A stretch of DNA of 64,000 nt. It comes from a virus. The stretch spans positions 24,062 to 88,061 of the IMG/VR virus record IMGVR_UViG_3300017963_000021; one strand, given 5' to 3'. A program made the translations under genes and the position numbers. The notes beneath the pieces are model-generated. The model was given only the letters and a program-made list of their open reading frames with translations. It was not told the DNA's origin and searched no databases. This document shows, in pieces, positions 38,029-47,400 of the stretch; position 1 is the stretch's first letter; the number at the start of each line of letters is the position of its first letter.

Positions 38029-38509
38029 TCCGTGGACGATAACCGGCAGCAAGGCGGTCGCCAGTGCGACGGTATCGACCCTGTCGATGGCGTCGACAGT
38101 GTCGTTCTTGCCGATCGATACTGTGCAGTACCAGATCGTATTCCAGATCGCTTCGTACACAGCCGGCGCAGTGCAGCCAGTGTTCGGCAGTACGGTATTC
38201 GGTGCAAGCGCGGAATCCGAAGGCTATTACGACTACGAAGTGACGGCATCGGCTGGGCACACGACCAGCAAGGTGCACGGACTGCAGGCGCATACGTTCA
38301 AGGGGAAGATTGATAACTTACAAATTTATCGTCTAGGTGCGACGTCGTTCACATACAACTACGTGTATCAAGGTTCCGATGTGGACATGTTCGCGGTAAT
38401 ATTCCATACAGACTTCAAAGAAGAAAGACTGCTAAATCTTGTTCTATCGAATACAAACCAAAGCATACCTATACAGCAGGAAACAGACAGGGTGTACCTG
38501 AACCCGTAA
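38021..38509 (+). CDS. lectin-like appendage protein B (162 aa), tandem duplicate
   Basis: ATG 38021 starts 8 bases inside protein A. It lacks A's N-terminal 40 residues but repeats the domain (WTITGSKAVASATVSTLSMA ... KVHGLQAHTFKGKIDNLQIY). The tail matches almost exactly (NLVLSNTNQSIPIQQETDRV). A and B arose by duplication and diverged. An 8-base overlap shows they are expressed together. Confidence 0.76.
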   Translation: MPDPWTITGSKAVASATVSTLSMASTVSFLPIDTVQYQIVFQIASYTAGAVQPVFGSTVFGASAESEGYYDYEVTASAGHTTSKVHGLQAHTFKGKIDNLQIYRLGATSFTYNYVYQGSDVDMFAVIFHTDFKEERLLNLVLSNTNQSIPIQQETDRVYLNP

Positions 38510-38514
38510 ATCGT

Positions 38515-38531
38515 AGCGTCCCGGCGGGGCG
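38515..38531 (+). other. GC hairpin after the lectin pair
   Basis: GCGTCCC, loop GGC, GGGGCGC (one G-T pair), between 38021 and 38566 genes. It resembles the stems at 54590-54602 and 55843-55868. No T-run, so not a full terminator. Confidence 0.45.
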
Positions 38532-38565
38532 CGATCCTTGAAAAGTAACTGGGAGACATTAAGCC

Positions 38566-40998
38566 ATGGCTATTGTTATCGACCCGGATAACTTGGATCG
38601 CGACCAAGTTATCTTCGGCACCGAAACGCAGCGCGTATCGCTGTACCCGGTCGGTGCCATTACGTCGGTCACGGCGAGCAGCAACAATGCGACAGTTTCG
38701 ACGGGCGCTACCGCGTTCATCGATCCCGACGCGCTGTTCACCACGACCTTTGACGTAAACGCAGGCGACATTCTTGTCCTGCGTAACGGTGCGGACGCGG
38801 CGCACTACACGGTGTCGGCTGTTGTTAACGCGTCGACGCTTGAACTGGCAACCGACGACGGCTTCACCGGCTGGTCTGCTGACGGCAGCGCGCTTGTGTA
38901 TGCCGTGCACAACCCGACCGGCGGATCAATCGAGGACGGCGTGACGAAGCAGGCGCTGTATTCGTTTGCGAAGGAAGAGTGGCGCACGGACACTTACGCC
39001 ACGGCGCTGTCCGACGACCTGATCCGGCACGAATTCCCGTTCGAGGCGATTACGTCTGAGCAGTTCGAAATCGGCGGCGGTGATTCGCACAAGGACTGGG
39101 ACTACCAGAACGAGTACACGCGGAAGAAGATCAGGACCGGCGGATGGGCGAAGAAGGACGCCGCTGCATCGACGAACCGCGAATATACCGGCATCATCAC
39201 ACTGGGCAGTCTGGATACTGACGCGCAGGTTTACTACCAGCAGGTCAGCGCACAGAACGATCCGGTGAACTTCACTTTCCAAGGTGTTGTCAACGAAGCC
39301 ATCCCGACACTGTCGTCTACCGCGTTCGACTATACGACGTTCCTGAAGCTGTTCGTCCGCAAGAAGGGCAAGACGTACGCCGGATCCGAAATCGCGGACA
39401 TCGGTGTTACGAACATTCAGACCATTGTGAACCGCTTCCCGCTGGCGCACAGCGACGACGCGGCCATTGTCGCAAGCGACGCCGCGATCCTTGGTACTTC
39501 GCCTTTCCGTTCGGCTGCGTCCGTGGTCACGGCTTCCGCCGGTGTCACCAGTGCGATCAGTTCCACGGTCGGTTCGTTCCGCGATTCAGCTGCGGCACCG
39601 TTCACCGCTTCCGCTGTGGTCGTCGGTGACGCGCTGTTCATTACCGGCACGCAAACGGACGCCGGATACTACACGATCACCAGTGTTGTGAACGCGTCGA
39701 CGGTGTATGTCGACACAACAGAGAACGGCATCTGGACTGGTGCGACATCGCTGGACTACGACATCTTCAGTCCGGTCGTGTACGCCAACAAGGACGCGAA
39801 CGTCGCCAGCACGCTGTCGGCTTCGATCTCCGCCGGCGCATCTTCGGCTGTTGCCATCGTGTCGGTGCTGAACGGTGAACTGCAGACGCGCGGTGTGCAG
39901 GTCGGCGACATCATTGCCATCGTGTCTTCGACCGGTAACTTCGAAGGCGTCTACCCGATCACGTCCGTCGTGTCGGAAACCGTGGCGCTGGTGAACGATC
40001 AGGATCATCCGTTCACGTCCGTTGGCGGCAACGACATTATCGTGTACGAAGCGGGAATGTTCCTCGAATACAAGCGCGACGTCTTGTCGCTGGCCGCTGT
40101 AGGAAACGTCACGTTCGCCAGTACGACGAACAAGATCACGCGTTCGTCTGGCAGCTGGACCGCTGACGGTGTTACCACGGGCACGATCGTGACCTTCGCG
40201 TCTACGACGTCGAATAACATTTCGTTCACTGTCGCAAGTGCTGGAACGACAGACATCGAACTGGTATCGACTGACGTGACGCGTATCACCGACGAAGGAC
40301 CGACTGCTGGTGCAAGCGTGACTGCAGCCGACGGCTTCAAGCGGACGATCGCGGGTGTCACGTACGGCTTCAACTGGAAGTTGACCGGTAATAACGCAAC
40401 GCTGGCGAACTGCTACCAGTTCATCCAGCACCAGCTGCGACAGACTGGCGACATCGACTGGGGTGCGGGTACATCGCGCGGCGACGTCACCGATCTGCTG
40501 CTGGCGTTTGCGACACCGACCGGTACGACGGCGAACCTGTACATCGACGACATCAATGCCGACGATACCAACAACGCAACCTACGTCGACGCCACGGGCG
40601 TGTCGCGACTGGAAGCGTTCGTGTCTTCGTTCACCATCAACCACAATACGAACCTTGTGACAGATGGCAGCGCGAAGGTGCGGATGTTCTTCACGAACGA
40701 CGATGCCGGCGACAACACGGGTCGCGACTTCGGTACATCGACCGCCATCACGGTGCAGGATGCCGACGGCGCAGATGTGGCGTACACGGTAATCGGTGCA
40801 AGCCGGTCGTTCACGTTCGACTATGACGGCAACACGCAGCGCGGTGCAGCATCCGCCGGCGAAGACGCCCCGGTCACGATCGTGGCAATCGGTCTGGATA
40901 CGGCGCAGTACGTTATCACGACAGGCACCATCACACGTGCGAAGGGCTTGACCTTCTCGCTTGTGTCGCCTCTCGAACGTAACTACAGCAACCCGTAA
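38566..40998 (+). CDS. large virion protein with repeated beta domains (810 aa)
   Basis: ATG 38566 follows GGGAGACATTAAGCC. The N-terminal part resembles tail tube or sheath-like proteins (FGTETQRVSLYPVGAITSVT, later FEFPFEAIT-type blocks). A motif recurs with variations: GDILVLRNGADAAHYTVSAV, GDALFITGTQTDAGYYTITS and GDIIAIVSSTGNFEGVYPIT. Each is followed by VNASTL or similar, so inserted beta modules share one fold. The same module type occurs in the 63530 tail tube protein and the coat protein. Main role: virion structure. Confidence 0.74.
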   Translation: MAIVIDPDNLDRDQVIFGTETQRVSLYPVGAITSVTASSNNATVSTGATAFIDPDALFTTTFDVNAGDILVLRNGADAAHYTVSAVVNASTLELATDDGFTGWSADGSALVYAVHNPTGGSIEDGVTKQALYSFAKEEWRTDTYATALSDDLIRHEFPFEAITSEQFEIGGGDSHKDWDYQNEYTRKKIRTGGWAKKDAAASTNREYTGIITLGSLDTDAQVYYQQVSAQNDPVNFTFQGVVNEAIPTLSSTAFDYTTFLKLFVRKKGKTYAGSEIADIGVTNIQTIVNRFPLAHSDDAAIVASDAAILGTSPFRSAASVVTASAGVTSAISSTVGSFRDSAAAPFTASAVVVGDALFITGTQTDAGYYTITSVVNASTVYVDTTENGIWTGATSLDYDIFSPVVYANKDANVASTLSASISAGASSAVAIVSVLNGELQTRGVQVGDIIAIVSSTGNFEGVYPITSVVSETVALVNDQDHPFTSVGGNDIIVYEAGMFLEYKRDVLSLAAVGNVTFASTTNKITRSSGSWTADGVTTGTIVTFASTTSNNISFTVASAGTTDIELVSTDVTRITDEGPTAGASVTAADGFKRTIAGVTYGFNWKLTGNNATLANCYQFIQHQLRQTGDIDWGAGTSRGDVTDLLLAFATPTGTTANLYIDDINADDTNNATYVDATGVSRLEAFVSSFTINHNTNLVTDGSAKVRMFFTNDDAGDNTGRDFGTSTAITVQDADGADVAYTVIGASRSFTFDYDGNTQRGAASAGEDAPVTIVAIGLDTAQYVITTGTITRAKGLTFSLVSPLERNYSNP

Positions 40999-41012
40999 GC
41001 AGCTTAGGCGCA

Positions 41013-41034
41013 AAGCACGTTCCCCTGCGTGCTT
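41013..41034 (+). other. hairpin after the 810-residue gene
   Basis: AAGCACG (41013-41019), loop TTCCCCTG, CGTGCTT (41028-41034). A 7-bp perfect stem without T-run, 15 bases after the stop; possibly mRNA 3' protection. Confidence 0.5.
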
Positions 41035-41098
41035 CCTCCGGTGGTTTGCCCCGTTCCATCGCGTCGCAATACGGGTGCATAAATTCAGGGACAAAGTT

Positions 41099-41299
41099 AT
41101 GTGGGTACTACGCAAGGCACACGATCCGCGCACGAATAACGGCGGATCTGTATACTACGCCGGTCCGTCTATTGGCGAATGCAACTGGACGACTGAACGA
41201 CTTTTCGCGGCGAAGTTTGACAGCTTAGAGGATGCTGCACAGACGCAATGCGAAAACGCTGCCTTGACCGACTTTGTTCCGGTTTCAATCTGGGGATAG
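41099..41299 (+). CDS. hypothetical protein, 66 aa
   Basis: ATG 41099 with CAGGGA upstream; the longer frame is a shadow of the preceding gene. Mixed composition with a GPSIGECNW stretch and a helical end. No recognised domain. Confidence 0.66.
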   Translation: MWVLRKAHDPRTNNGGSVYYAGPSIGECNWTTERLFAAKFDSLEDAAQTQCENAALTDFVPVSIWG

Positions 41300-41301
41300 C
41301 A

Positions 41302-41685
41302 ATGACCGAACTTAAAGAAAAACTGACAGACGAAGAAGCTGATCACTTGATCGATTTGAAGATGCAGGCGCAGACAGCGAACCCGCGTATGCGGCGGCAC
41401 ATGCGGCGGCAAATACGCTACCGTATCTTCCGCATACGTGAGGGTCGCAACGAGTTCGACAAGGGCTTGAAGAAGCTTATCGAATCACAACTGGAAGGGC
41501 GCGACACGCTGGAACAGTTTACGTTCAGCTGGGACATCGCACCGAACGATCCCCTGAAGGTTGTTTCGATGTTCGAATGGGAAGCGAAGGGCGGCAAGTT
41601 CGACATGATCAGCGAGTTATGCGATGACGGCATAACACGACAGAAGCGGATCTGCTCGCCTACTGCATTCACGCAGCAGGAATAG
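41302..41685 (+). CDS. basic helical protein, 127 aa
   Basis: ATG 41302, with GGGGATAGCA upstream, 2 bases after the previous stop. Arg-rich helix (RMRRHMRRQIRYRIFRIREG) followed by a more acidic half. Could bind DNA or another virion protein; no family recognised. Confidence 0.72.
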   Translation: MTELKEKLTDEEADHLIDLKMQAQTANPRMRRHMRRQIRYRIFRIREGRNEFDKGLKKLIESQLEGRDTLEQFTFSWDIAPNDPLKVVSMFEWEAKGGKFDMISELCDDGITRQKRICSPTAFTQQE

Positions 41686-41688
41686 GAC

Positions 41689-43077
41689 ATGGGCGCAAAG
41701 GCGACGTTTGATACGTCGACGTTTACAATCCGGCTGGATCTGGTCGCGCCTGACGTGAACGACAAGGTGTCGATCGATACACAGGTCGATCTGTACAGCG
41801 ACGCGAAAGAAGACTGGAACGGCGATGCAGATCTGCAGAAGTTCGACTTCCCGTTCACCACGATCGGCGGCGAAGATCTGGGCGGCGGTCTGGAAGCCGG
41901 CGACTACTACTTCCTGCGAACCGATCTGGGCTGGAAGGTGCAGCCGTACGACGCCGACCACGAACTGACCATCACGGGCAACCTGTACCCGATTAACGCA
42001 GCCGATACGCTGATCGTTGCGACATCTGCCATCCATACCGTAGCGACGATTCTGGAACGTTCACAGCTGACGCAGACGGTCGCGGAACAGCTGGTGTCTG
42101 TCGTCGTGTCGGCAACCGTGTCGGCAACCACGGACAACACCGCGATTGCTTCCGCCGTCTGGAACGCGCAGGTCACGACAGCCGTCGCGTCCAGCAGCTA
42201 CGGCGAAGTCATGCGCTCGCAGATGTTCGGACCGCACATTCACTTCGATGGGGATCTGGGCACAGCCGGCACGAACATTCCGCTGGGCACGCATCGCTAC
42301 CCGGTGAACAATTTCGCCGACGCATTCACCATCGCAGACCGGGAAAGCCGGACGGTCGTTCGCATGTTAAGCGAAGGCGTGCTGACATCCGGCACCGATG
42401 CCGGCGGCTACCTGATTGAAGGCGACCATCCGCTGAAGGTGCAACTGCAAACATCGGCGAATGTATCGACGACGAATACGCAGTTCCGCGAACTGTATAT
42501 GCGCAACGCAACACTGGACGGCTGGGTAGTGTGTCGCGAAGCGGTACTGGAAAACGTGACCGGCTTCCAAGGTGTCGCACACCAGTGCATGTTGAACCCC
42601 GGCACCGTGCAGATTACCGGCGCGAATTCGTCGCACTTCCTGAACTGTTTTAGCGGGCAACCCGGCACGTCGACACCGATCATCGACATGAACGGCAAAA
42701 ACGTCGATCTGGGATTTCGGCAATACTGGGGCGGCATCACGATCCAGAACAACACGGCGAACAACAATATCTCGCTGGATCTGGGCGCGGGTCAGATCAT
42801 TATCGCGTCGACCTGCACCGCCGGCACGATCGTGTGTCGTGGTGTGGGCAAGCTAACCGACAACAGCAACGGCGCAACGGTCATCGATGAAATGGTTGCA
42901 ACGACGGGCGGTCTGACTGCGGCGCAGTCCGAAAAGCTTACCGAACTATGGCAGATTTTTGGTCTGGATCCTGTCAACCCGCTGCTGACGACAACCAGCA
43001 CACGCACTGCGGGCGCAAGCGTGACGCAGTCGATAACAGGCACACCGGATCAGTCGATTACAATTACACGGACATGA
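41689..43077 (+). CDS. tail fibre or baseplate-type virion protein (462 aa)
   Basis: The first 100 residues hold a small conserved virion domain (DLYSDAKEDWNGDADLQKFD, FPFTTIGGEDLGGG, YYFLRTDLGWKVQPYDADHE). A Ser/Thr linker of helices (AEQLVSVVVSATVSATTDN) and then a beta-helix-like part (ELYMRNATLDGWVVCREAVL) follow. The order resembles adhesion proteins of large siphoviruses. ATG 41689. Confidence 0.76.
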   Translation: MGAKATFDTSTFTIRLDLVAPDVNDKVSIDTQVDLYSDAKEDWNGDADLQKFDFPFTTIGGEDLGGGLEAGDYYFLRTDLGWKVQPYDADHELTITGNLYPINAADTLIVATSAIHTVATILERSQLTQTVAEQLVSVVVSATVSATTDNTAIASAVWNAQVTTAVASSSYGEVMRSQMFGPHIHFDGDLGTAGTNIPLGTHRYPVNNFADAFTIADRESRTVVRMLSEGVLTSGTDAGGYLIEGDHPLKVQLQTSANVSTTNTQFRELYMRNATLDGWVVCREAVLENVTGFQGVAHQCMLNPGTVQITGANSSHFLNCFSGQPGTSTPIIDMNGKNVDLGFRQYWGGITIQNNTANNNISLDLGAGQIIIASTCTAGTIVCRGVGKLTDNSNGATVIDEMVATTGGLTAAQSEKLTELWQIFGLDPVNPLLTTTSTRTAGASVTQSITGTPDQSITITRT

Positions 43078-43292
43078 TGCTGCACGAAATAAACATCTAC
43101 GAACACCCCGTCGAAGGCGACGAACTGCACGGCAAGCTGTCGCTGAATATCGCGTTCAGTGACCAGCCGCTGCGCTTCTTCAGCGGGCAAATGCCGATCG
43201 ATTGCGACCGGACGCAGGTCATCGAAATGCTGCGCGAACTGGCAACGCAGATCGAATACGACATCGCGCACGACGAAGACAGGGCGCACTGA
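43074..43292 (+). CDS. hypothetical protein, 72 aa
   Basis: ATG 43074 overlaps the previous stop (ATGA). Strand-strand-helix pattern (KLSLNIAFSDQPLRFFSGQM). Acidic end. It may be a chaperone of the preceding fibre; no family is recognised. Confidence 0.72.
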   Translation: MMLHEINIYEHPVEGDELHGKLSLNIAFSDQPLRFFSGQMPIDCDRTQVIEMLRELATQIEYDIAHDEDRAH

Positions 43293-44305
43293 TGGCGACG
43301 TTCAAGAATCGCGCGCTAACGCTGGCGACTGTCGGCGTCCTGACCGCGTTCCCGCTTACTGTCGCAACGAACGGCGCGCTGCAGCCGGCAGAAGCAGTCG
43401 TCGAACCGGAAGTTCCTGTCACACAGCCGACGGGCGGTGTCTCGCGCTACCGCGCACCGGGCGAACGGTTTGTTCTTGAATACCCCCGGCTGCATGAACA
43501 CGTATCGCCGCTGTGGGTCGAACTGTTCGACCAGACGCGTGTCGAGTTTGACCGCGCACAGATCGCACAGCACGAAATCCGGTCCGCGCTTGACCTGTTT
43601 GTCACCGGGATCAGCGACACCGGCTACAGTTCCCTGCAGAAAGCGTCGTCACGCGCCCTGCTGGGGCTTGTCAGCGACGTTTACGCTGACAAGGGCACGT
43701 TATACCCCGGCAGGCCGGCGCACGCCGTAGAGATCCGCAGCAACACTGTCGCACGTGTCTACCATCCGGGCGACTTCGTGCACGTGTCGCAACTGACGGC
43801 GCGCATGGGCGGCGAAGCCGACGCCCTGCACTGGGCGGGCAGGCCGCACAAGGGGCCGAAGGTCAGGCCGGCACCGCAACCAGCGCCAGCGCCGGTACAG
43901 CCGGCACCAGCACCGGCACCAGCACCGGCACCGAAGACAGAACCGGCACCGCAGCCGGTCGTACAAGAAACGACTGTCGTACAAAATACGACACCCCGGA
44001 CGCACGACCATGTCGCAACGAAGGCCGGACAGGTCTACGGCGAAGCGTCGATCAGGCATCTGCCGGCGGACTACCGGGAACACTCGCACAGGGCTGTCGC
44101 AGTAGCAGACATCGGCGGCGCGGCGACGTACTGGTTCGATTCGGACGACTACCGGATCGTGGTACGTGTAGAGGCTGCGCTGAATCTGGGCATATTCGGC
44201 GGGTCGGTCAGTGCAATCCTGCACGACACGGCACCGCACGTCGACGAAGACGATGCGGAAATACTCGCGCTGTTTATGCAGATCATGCGAGACAGAGAGG
44301 GGTAG
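43292..44305 (+). CDS. exported protein with Pro/Ala hinge (337 aa)
   Basis: ATG 43292 overlaps the previous stop (TGATG). A signal peptide or anchor is visible: FKNRALTLATVGVLTAFPLT then VATNGALQPAEA. A helical region to about 190 follows, then a Pro-Ala-Gln-Lys hinge (residues 190-225), then a domain from about 240 (AVADIGGAATYWFDSDDYRI). The hinge resembles periplasm-spanning linkers (TonB-like). It could be an injected envelope protein. It lies two genes before the giant effector. Confidence 0.66.
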   Translation: MATFKNRALTLATVGVLTAFPLTVATNGALQPAEAVVEPEVPVTQPTGGVSRYRAPGERFVLEYPRLHEHVSPLWVELFDQTRVEFDRAQIAQHEIRSALDLFVTGISDTGYSSLQKASSRALLGLVSDVYADKGTLYPGRPAHAVEIRSNTVARVYHPGDFVHVSQLTARMGGEADALHWAGRPHKGPKVRPAPQPAPAPVQPAPAPAPAPAPKTEPAPQPVVQETTVVQNTTPRTHDHVATKAGQVYGEASIRHLPADYREHSHRAVAVADIGGAATYWFDSDDYRIVVRVEAALNLGIFGGSVSAILHDTAPHVDEDDAEILALFMQIMRDREG

Positions 44306-44307
44306 CA

Positions 44308-44496
44308 ATGCGAGTACGCAAGGTACAGGATCCGATGCGACGCGGGCGTGAGTGCTTCCAGTGGGGACACAGCGGTCGCGTGTACTGTGGCGCGCAAGGC
44401 CGGGAACGTGCAGCAGCTGAAGGCAAGCGGCTGAAGGAAGATAACCCGTTCGCACGTGAACCGCTGGACGCGGTACGGTCGAAGCGTGGCGGATAA
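44308..44496 (+). CDS. small Cys-rich protein upstream of the giant gene (62 aa)
   Basis: ATG 44308 behind AGAGGGGTAGCA. It has the pattern CFQWGHSGRVYCGAQGRERA, a short block often found near MuF-type head proteins. Basic. It overlaps the next gene by 11 bases, which points to coupled expression. Confidence 0.68.
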   Translation: MRVRKVQDPMRRGRECFQWGHSGRVYCGAQGRERAAAEGKRLKEDNPFAREPLDAVRSKRGG

Positions 44497-47400
44497 TTTT
44501 AACACCGCACTAGCGAAGGCACTGCTGAAGCACGACATCGATCTGCTTCGGTTTGACGCTGCGCTGCGCAAGGAAATCTTTTCGACCCTGAACGGAATGC
44601 AGGGCGACATCATTCGCAAGATCAACGCAGCCGGCACCGCGAAGGGCGCGTCTGTTGCCGCCGTTAACAAGAAGCTGAACCAGCTGACCGGGTCCGTCGC
44701 GCCGACTGTCAGCAAGGCATACAAGCAGATCACCGACACGGCGAATTCGCAGCTGACAAAGGTCGCGGGCGTTCAGCAGGAAATCATGTTGAACGAACTG
44801 AAGCACGCGGTGACTGTCGATCTTGGTTTCAAAAAAATATCGCCGGACATCCTGAAGCTGTTACCGGGTCGCGCGATGATCGAAGGCGCGCCGTTCGACA
44901 AGTGGTTCAGCAAACAGATACCGGCATTTCAAGACGCATTCCTTGCAGAAATGCGCGAAGGTTTACTGGCTGGCGAAACGATTGACCAGCTGTCGCGACG
45001 TGTCAGGGGCACCGCTGCGGCTGGTTTCAAGGACGGCATCATGCACGCCAGCCGCCGGCAGGCGCAGACACTGGTACGATCATCGGTACTTGCGACAGCC
45101 AACAAGGCGCGCGAATCCGTGTACCAGCGGAACAAGGACGTGATCAAGGGGATGCAGTGGCTGTCTACGCTGGACGGGCGTACGACCGACATCTGCATCG
45201 CACTGGATCAGCAAGCATGGGACATGGACGGGAAGAAGCTGCCGGGAACGACATCGGCATGGCAGGGTCCGCCGCCGGCGCACTTCAACTGCAGGTCGAC
45301 ACTTGTCCCTGTGATGAAGTCATTCAGCGAGCTAACCAAAAACCCGAAGATCAAGAAGAAGCTGCAGACCATAGCGCCGCGCAAGCGCGACGGACTGCGC
45401 GCTTCGATGAATGGTGCAGTATCCGACAAGCTGGACTACGAAGACTGGCTGCGACAGCAGTCGCCACAGTTCCAGCTGGACGTCTTAGGATCGACGAAGT
45501 TCCGCTTGTGGCAATCCGGGCAGCTGTCGCTACGTGACATGATAGACCAGTCACATAACCCGCTGCCGATCGATGCGCTGTTAAAGAAAACAGGTGCGCC
45601 GACGTTGACGTTAGAGCAAGCGTTAGCAGAAGCGACCGACCATCTGAAGATCGCCGATACGAAATTCAAATCGGGGAAACAGTGGTATGAAGCGTTCGAC
45701 GAACCGGTTTCAAAGCAGGACATTTATGCACAACTTGACGACACGACGGTCGCGGCACTGGAAGACACTGCCGCCAGTTTGCAGAAGCAAGCGACGACCG
45801 CATCCATTTACCGCAATACCGACGGCACATGGAGCGCAAGCAGAAAGAAAGACGTCCACGACGACATCCTTCGGAAGATCTTCACGAAGAAACGCGTCGC
45901 GGCTGCTACCCCCGATGCTGGCGAAAAGCCGATCTATTCAGTTTTTGGCGGTCGTGGCGGAAGCGGAAAGGGGTCTTTCACGACGCCGAAAAAGAACGGC
46001 GGGATCGGCGCTGTCGACAAAGACAGTACCATTGTTCTTGACGCGGATGAAATAAAAAAGCTGCTGCCCGAATACAAGGGCTTCAACGCCGCAACACTTC
46101 ACGAAGAAAGTCTGCATATCATCAACCGGGCGACGTCCATTGCGGAACGTCTGGGGCTTAATGTCGCGCACGACATCACGATGAAGGGGATTAACACCCC
46201 GCTGAAGTGGATCGACCGCTTCAAGAAAGCAGGCTACGACATACACGGCTACTACATGCACGTCCCGCGCAAGGAAGCGGCACTGCGTGCGGTGAAGCGT
46301 TTCGTCGGTCCGAAGAAAGACTTCAGCGGTCGCTTCGTACCGCCGGAAGTGATACTGGCGAACAAGGTCAACGAAGTGCACTGGGACCAGATGAAAAAGC
46401 ACTTCAAGAAGTGGGAGTTCTACGACAACCAAGGCGCGAAGCCGAAGATGATCGGCAAAGGGGGAGTGTCACTTGAACAACAGGCGAAGCAGCTTGCCGA
46501 TGATCTGGCAAAGTACAAGGACCAAGTCGCAAAAGGCATCAAACCGTCGAAGGGCGTGCAGGCTTCGTATAACTCGCTGCCGATCGCGGAAAAGAAACTA
46601 ATACGCGCAGAGATCGAACAGAAGATCGCCGCGCAGCAGGCCGCAGCGAAAGCAGCCGCAGAGAAGGCCGCGCAACAGCAGGCCGCAGTCGAAGCGAAGC
46701 AGCAGCTGGAAACCATCAAGGCGCAGAAGGGTACGTTCGAGAAGCGCGCGTATGACAAGCTGAAGAAGCAGGGCGCGCTTGACGGACTGAACGATACCGA
46801 CATTCTGGAAGCCATCGCGAAGCAGGTCGAGATCGACAAGGCTGCGAAGAAGATCAGCGACGGCATCGTCAACTACAAGAAAGCGATCATCGCCGGCAAG
46901 GTGCCGCCGCCGGCTGCGCAGAAAATCTTCAACGAACTGGACGACGCGAAGCAGGTCAAGATCGTCAAAGAGATCGACAAGAAACTTGCCGACAACGCTG
47001 TCGCATCGAAGGTCACGCCGAAAGAAGCGCTAGACGAATACGACGCACTGGTGAAGAAGTACAAGGCACCGGGCAAGATACCTGACAAGAAGTTCAAACA
47101 GATCTACATCAAGATGTCGACAGCTGACGGGACTGTCCCTGAACACGGGATACTGACCGCAATGGATGCAGCGATCGACACGCTGAAAAAGAACAACGAC
47201 GTCGACTTGCTTGCGACATGGAAGCAGGGCATGTTGATCGGGCACCGTGACAGCCTGCTAGAAAAAGTCGCGGCAAAGACAGCCGCGCGTGCACAGAAAG
47301 CGCTTGAAGCTGACTTCAAGAAAGCAAAGAAAGAACTGAAGTTCCTGAAAGCAAGTCTTGAAGTCGAAGACACTATCGCCGGCAAGGGCTTCGACTACAA

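Noticed and set aside
39586-41133. 515-codon open frame on the - strand
   Set aside because: It lies opposite the 810-residue virion gene; the frame is open because of the strong codon bias of the real gene. It has no ribosome site and a low-complexity, Arg/Val-rich translation. Other long - strand frames (5835-6755, 54627-55592, 3598-4389) are rejected for the same reason.
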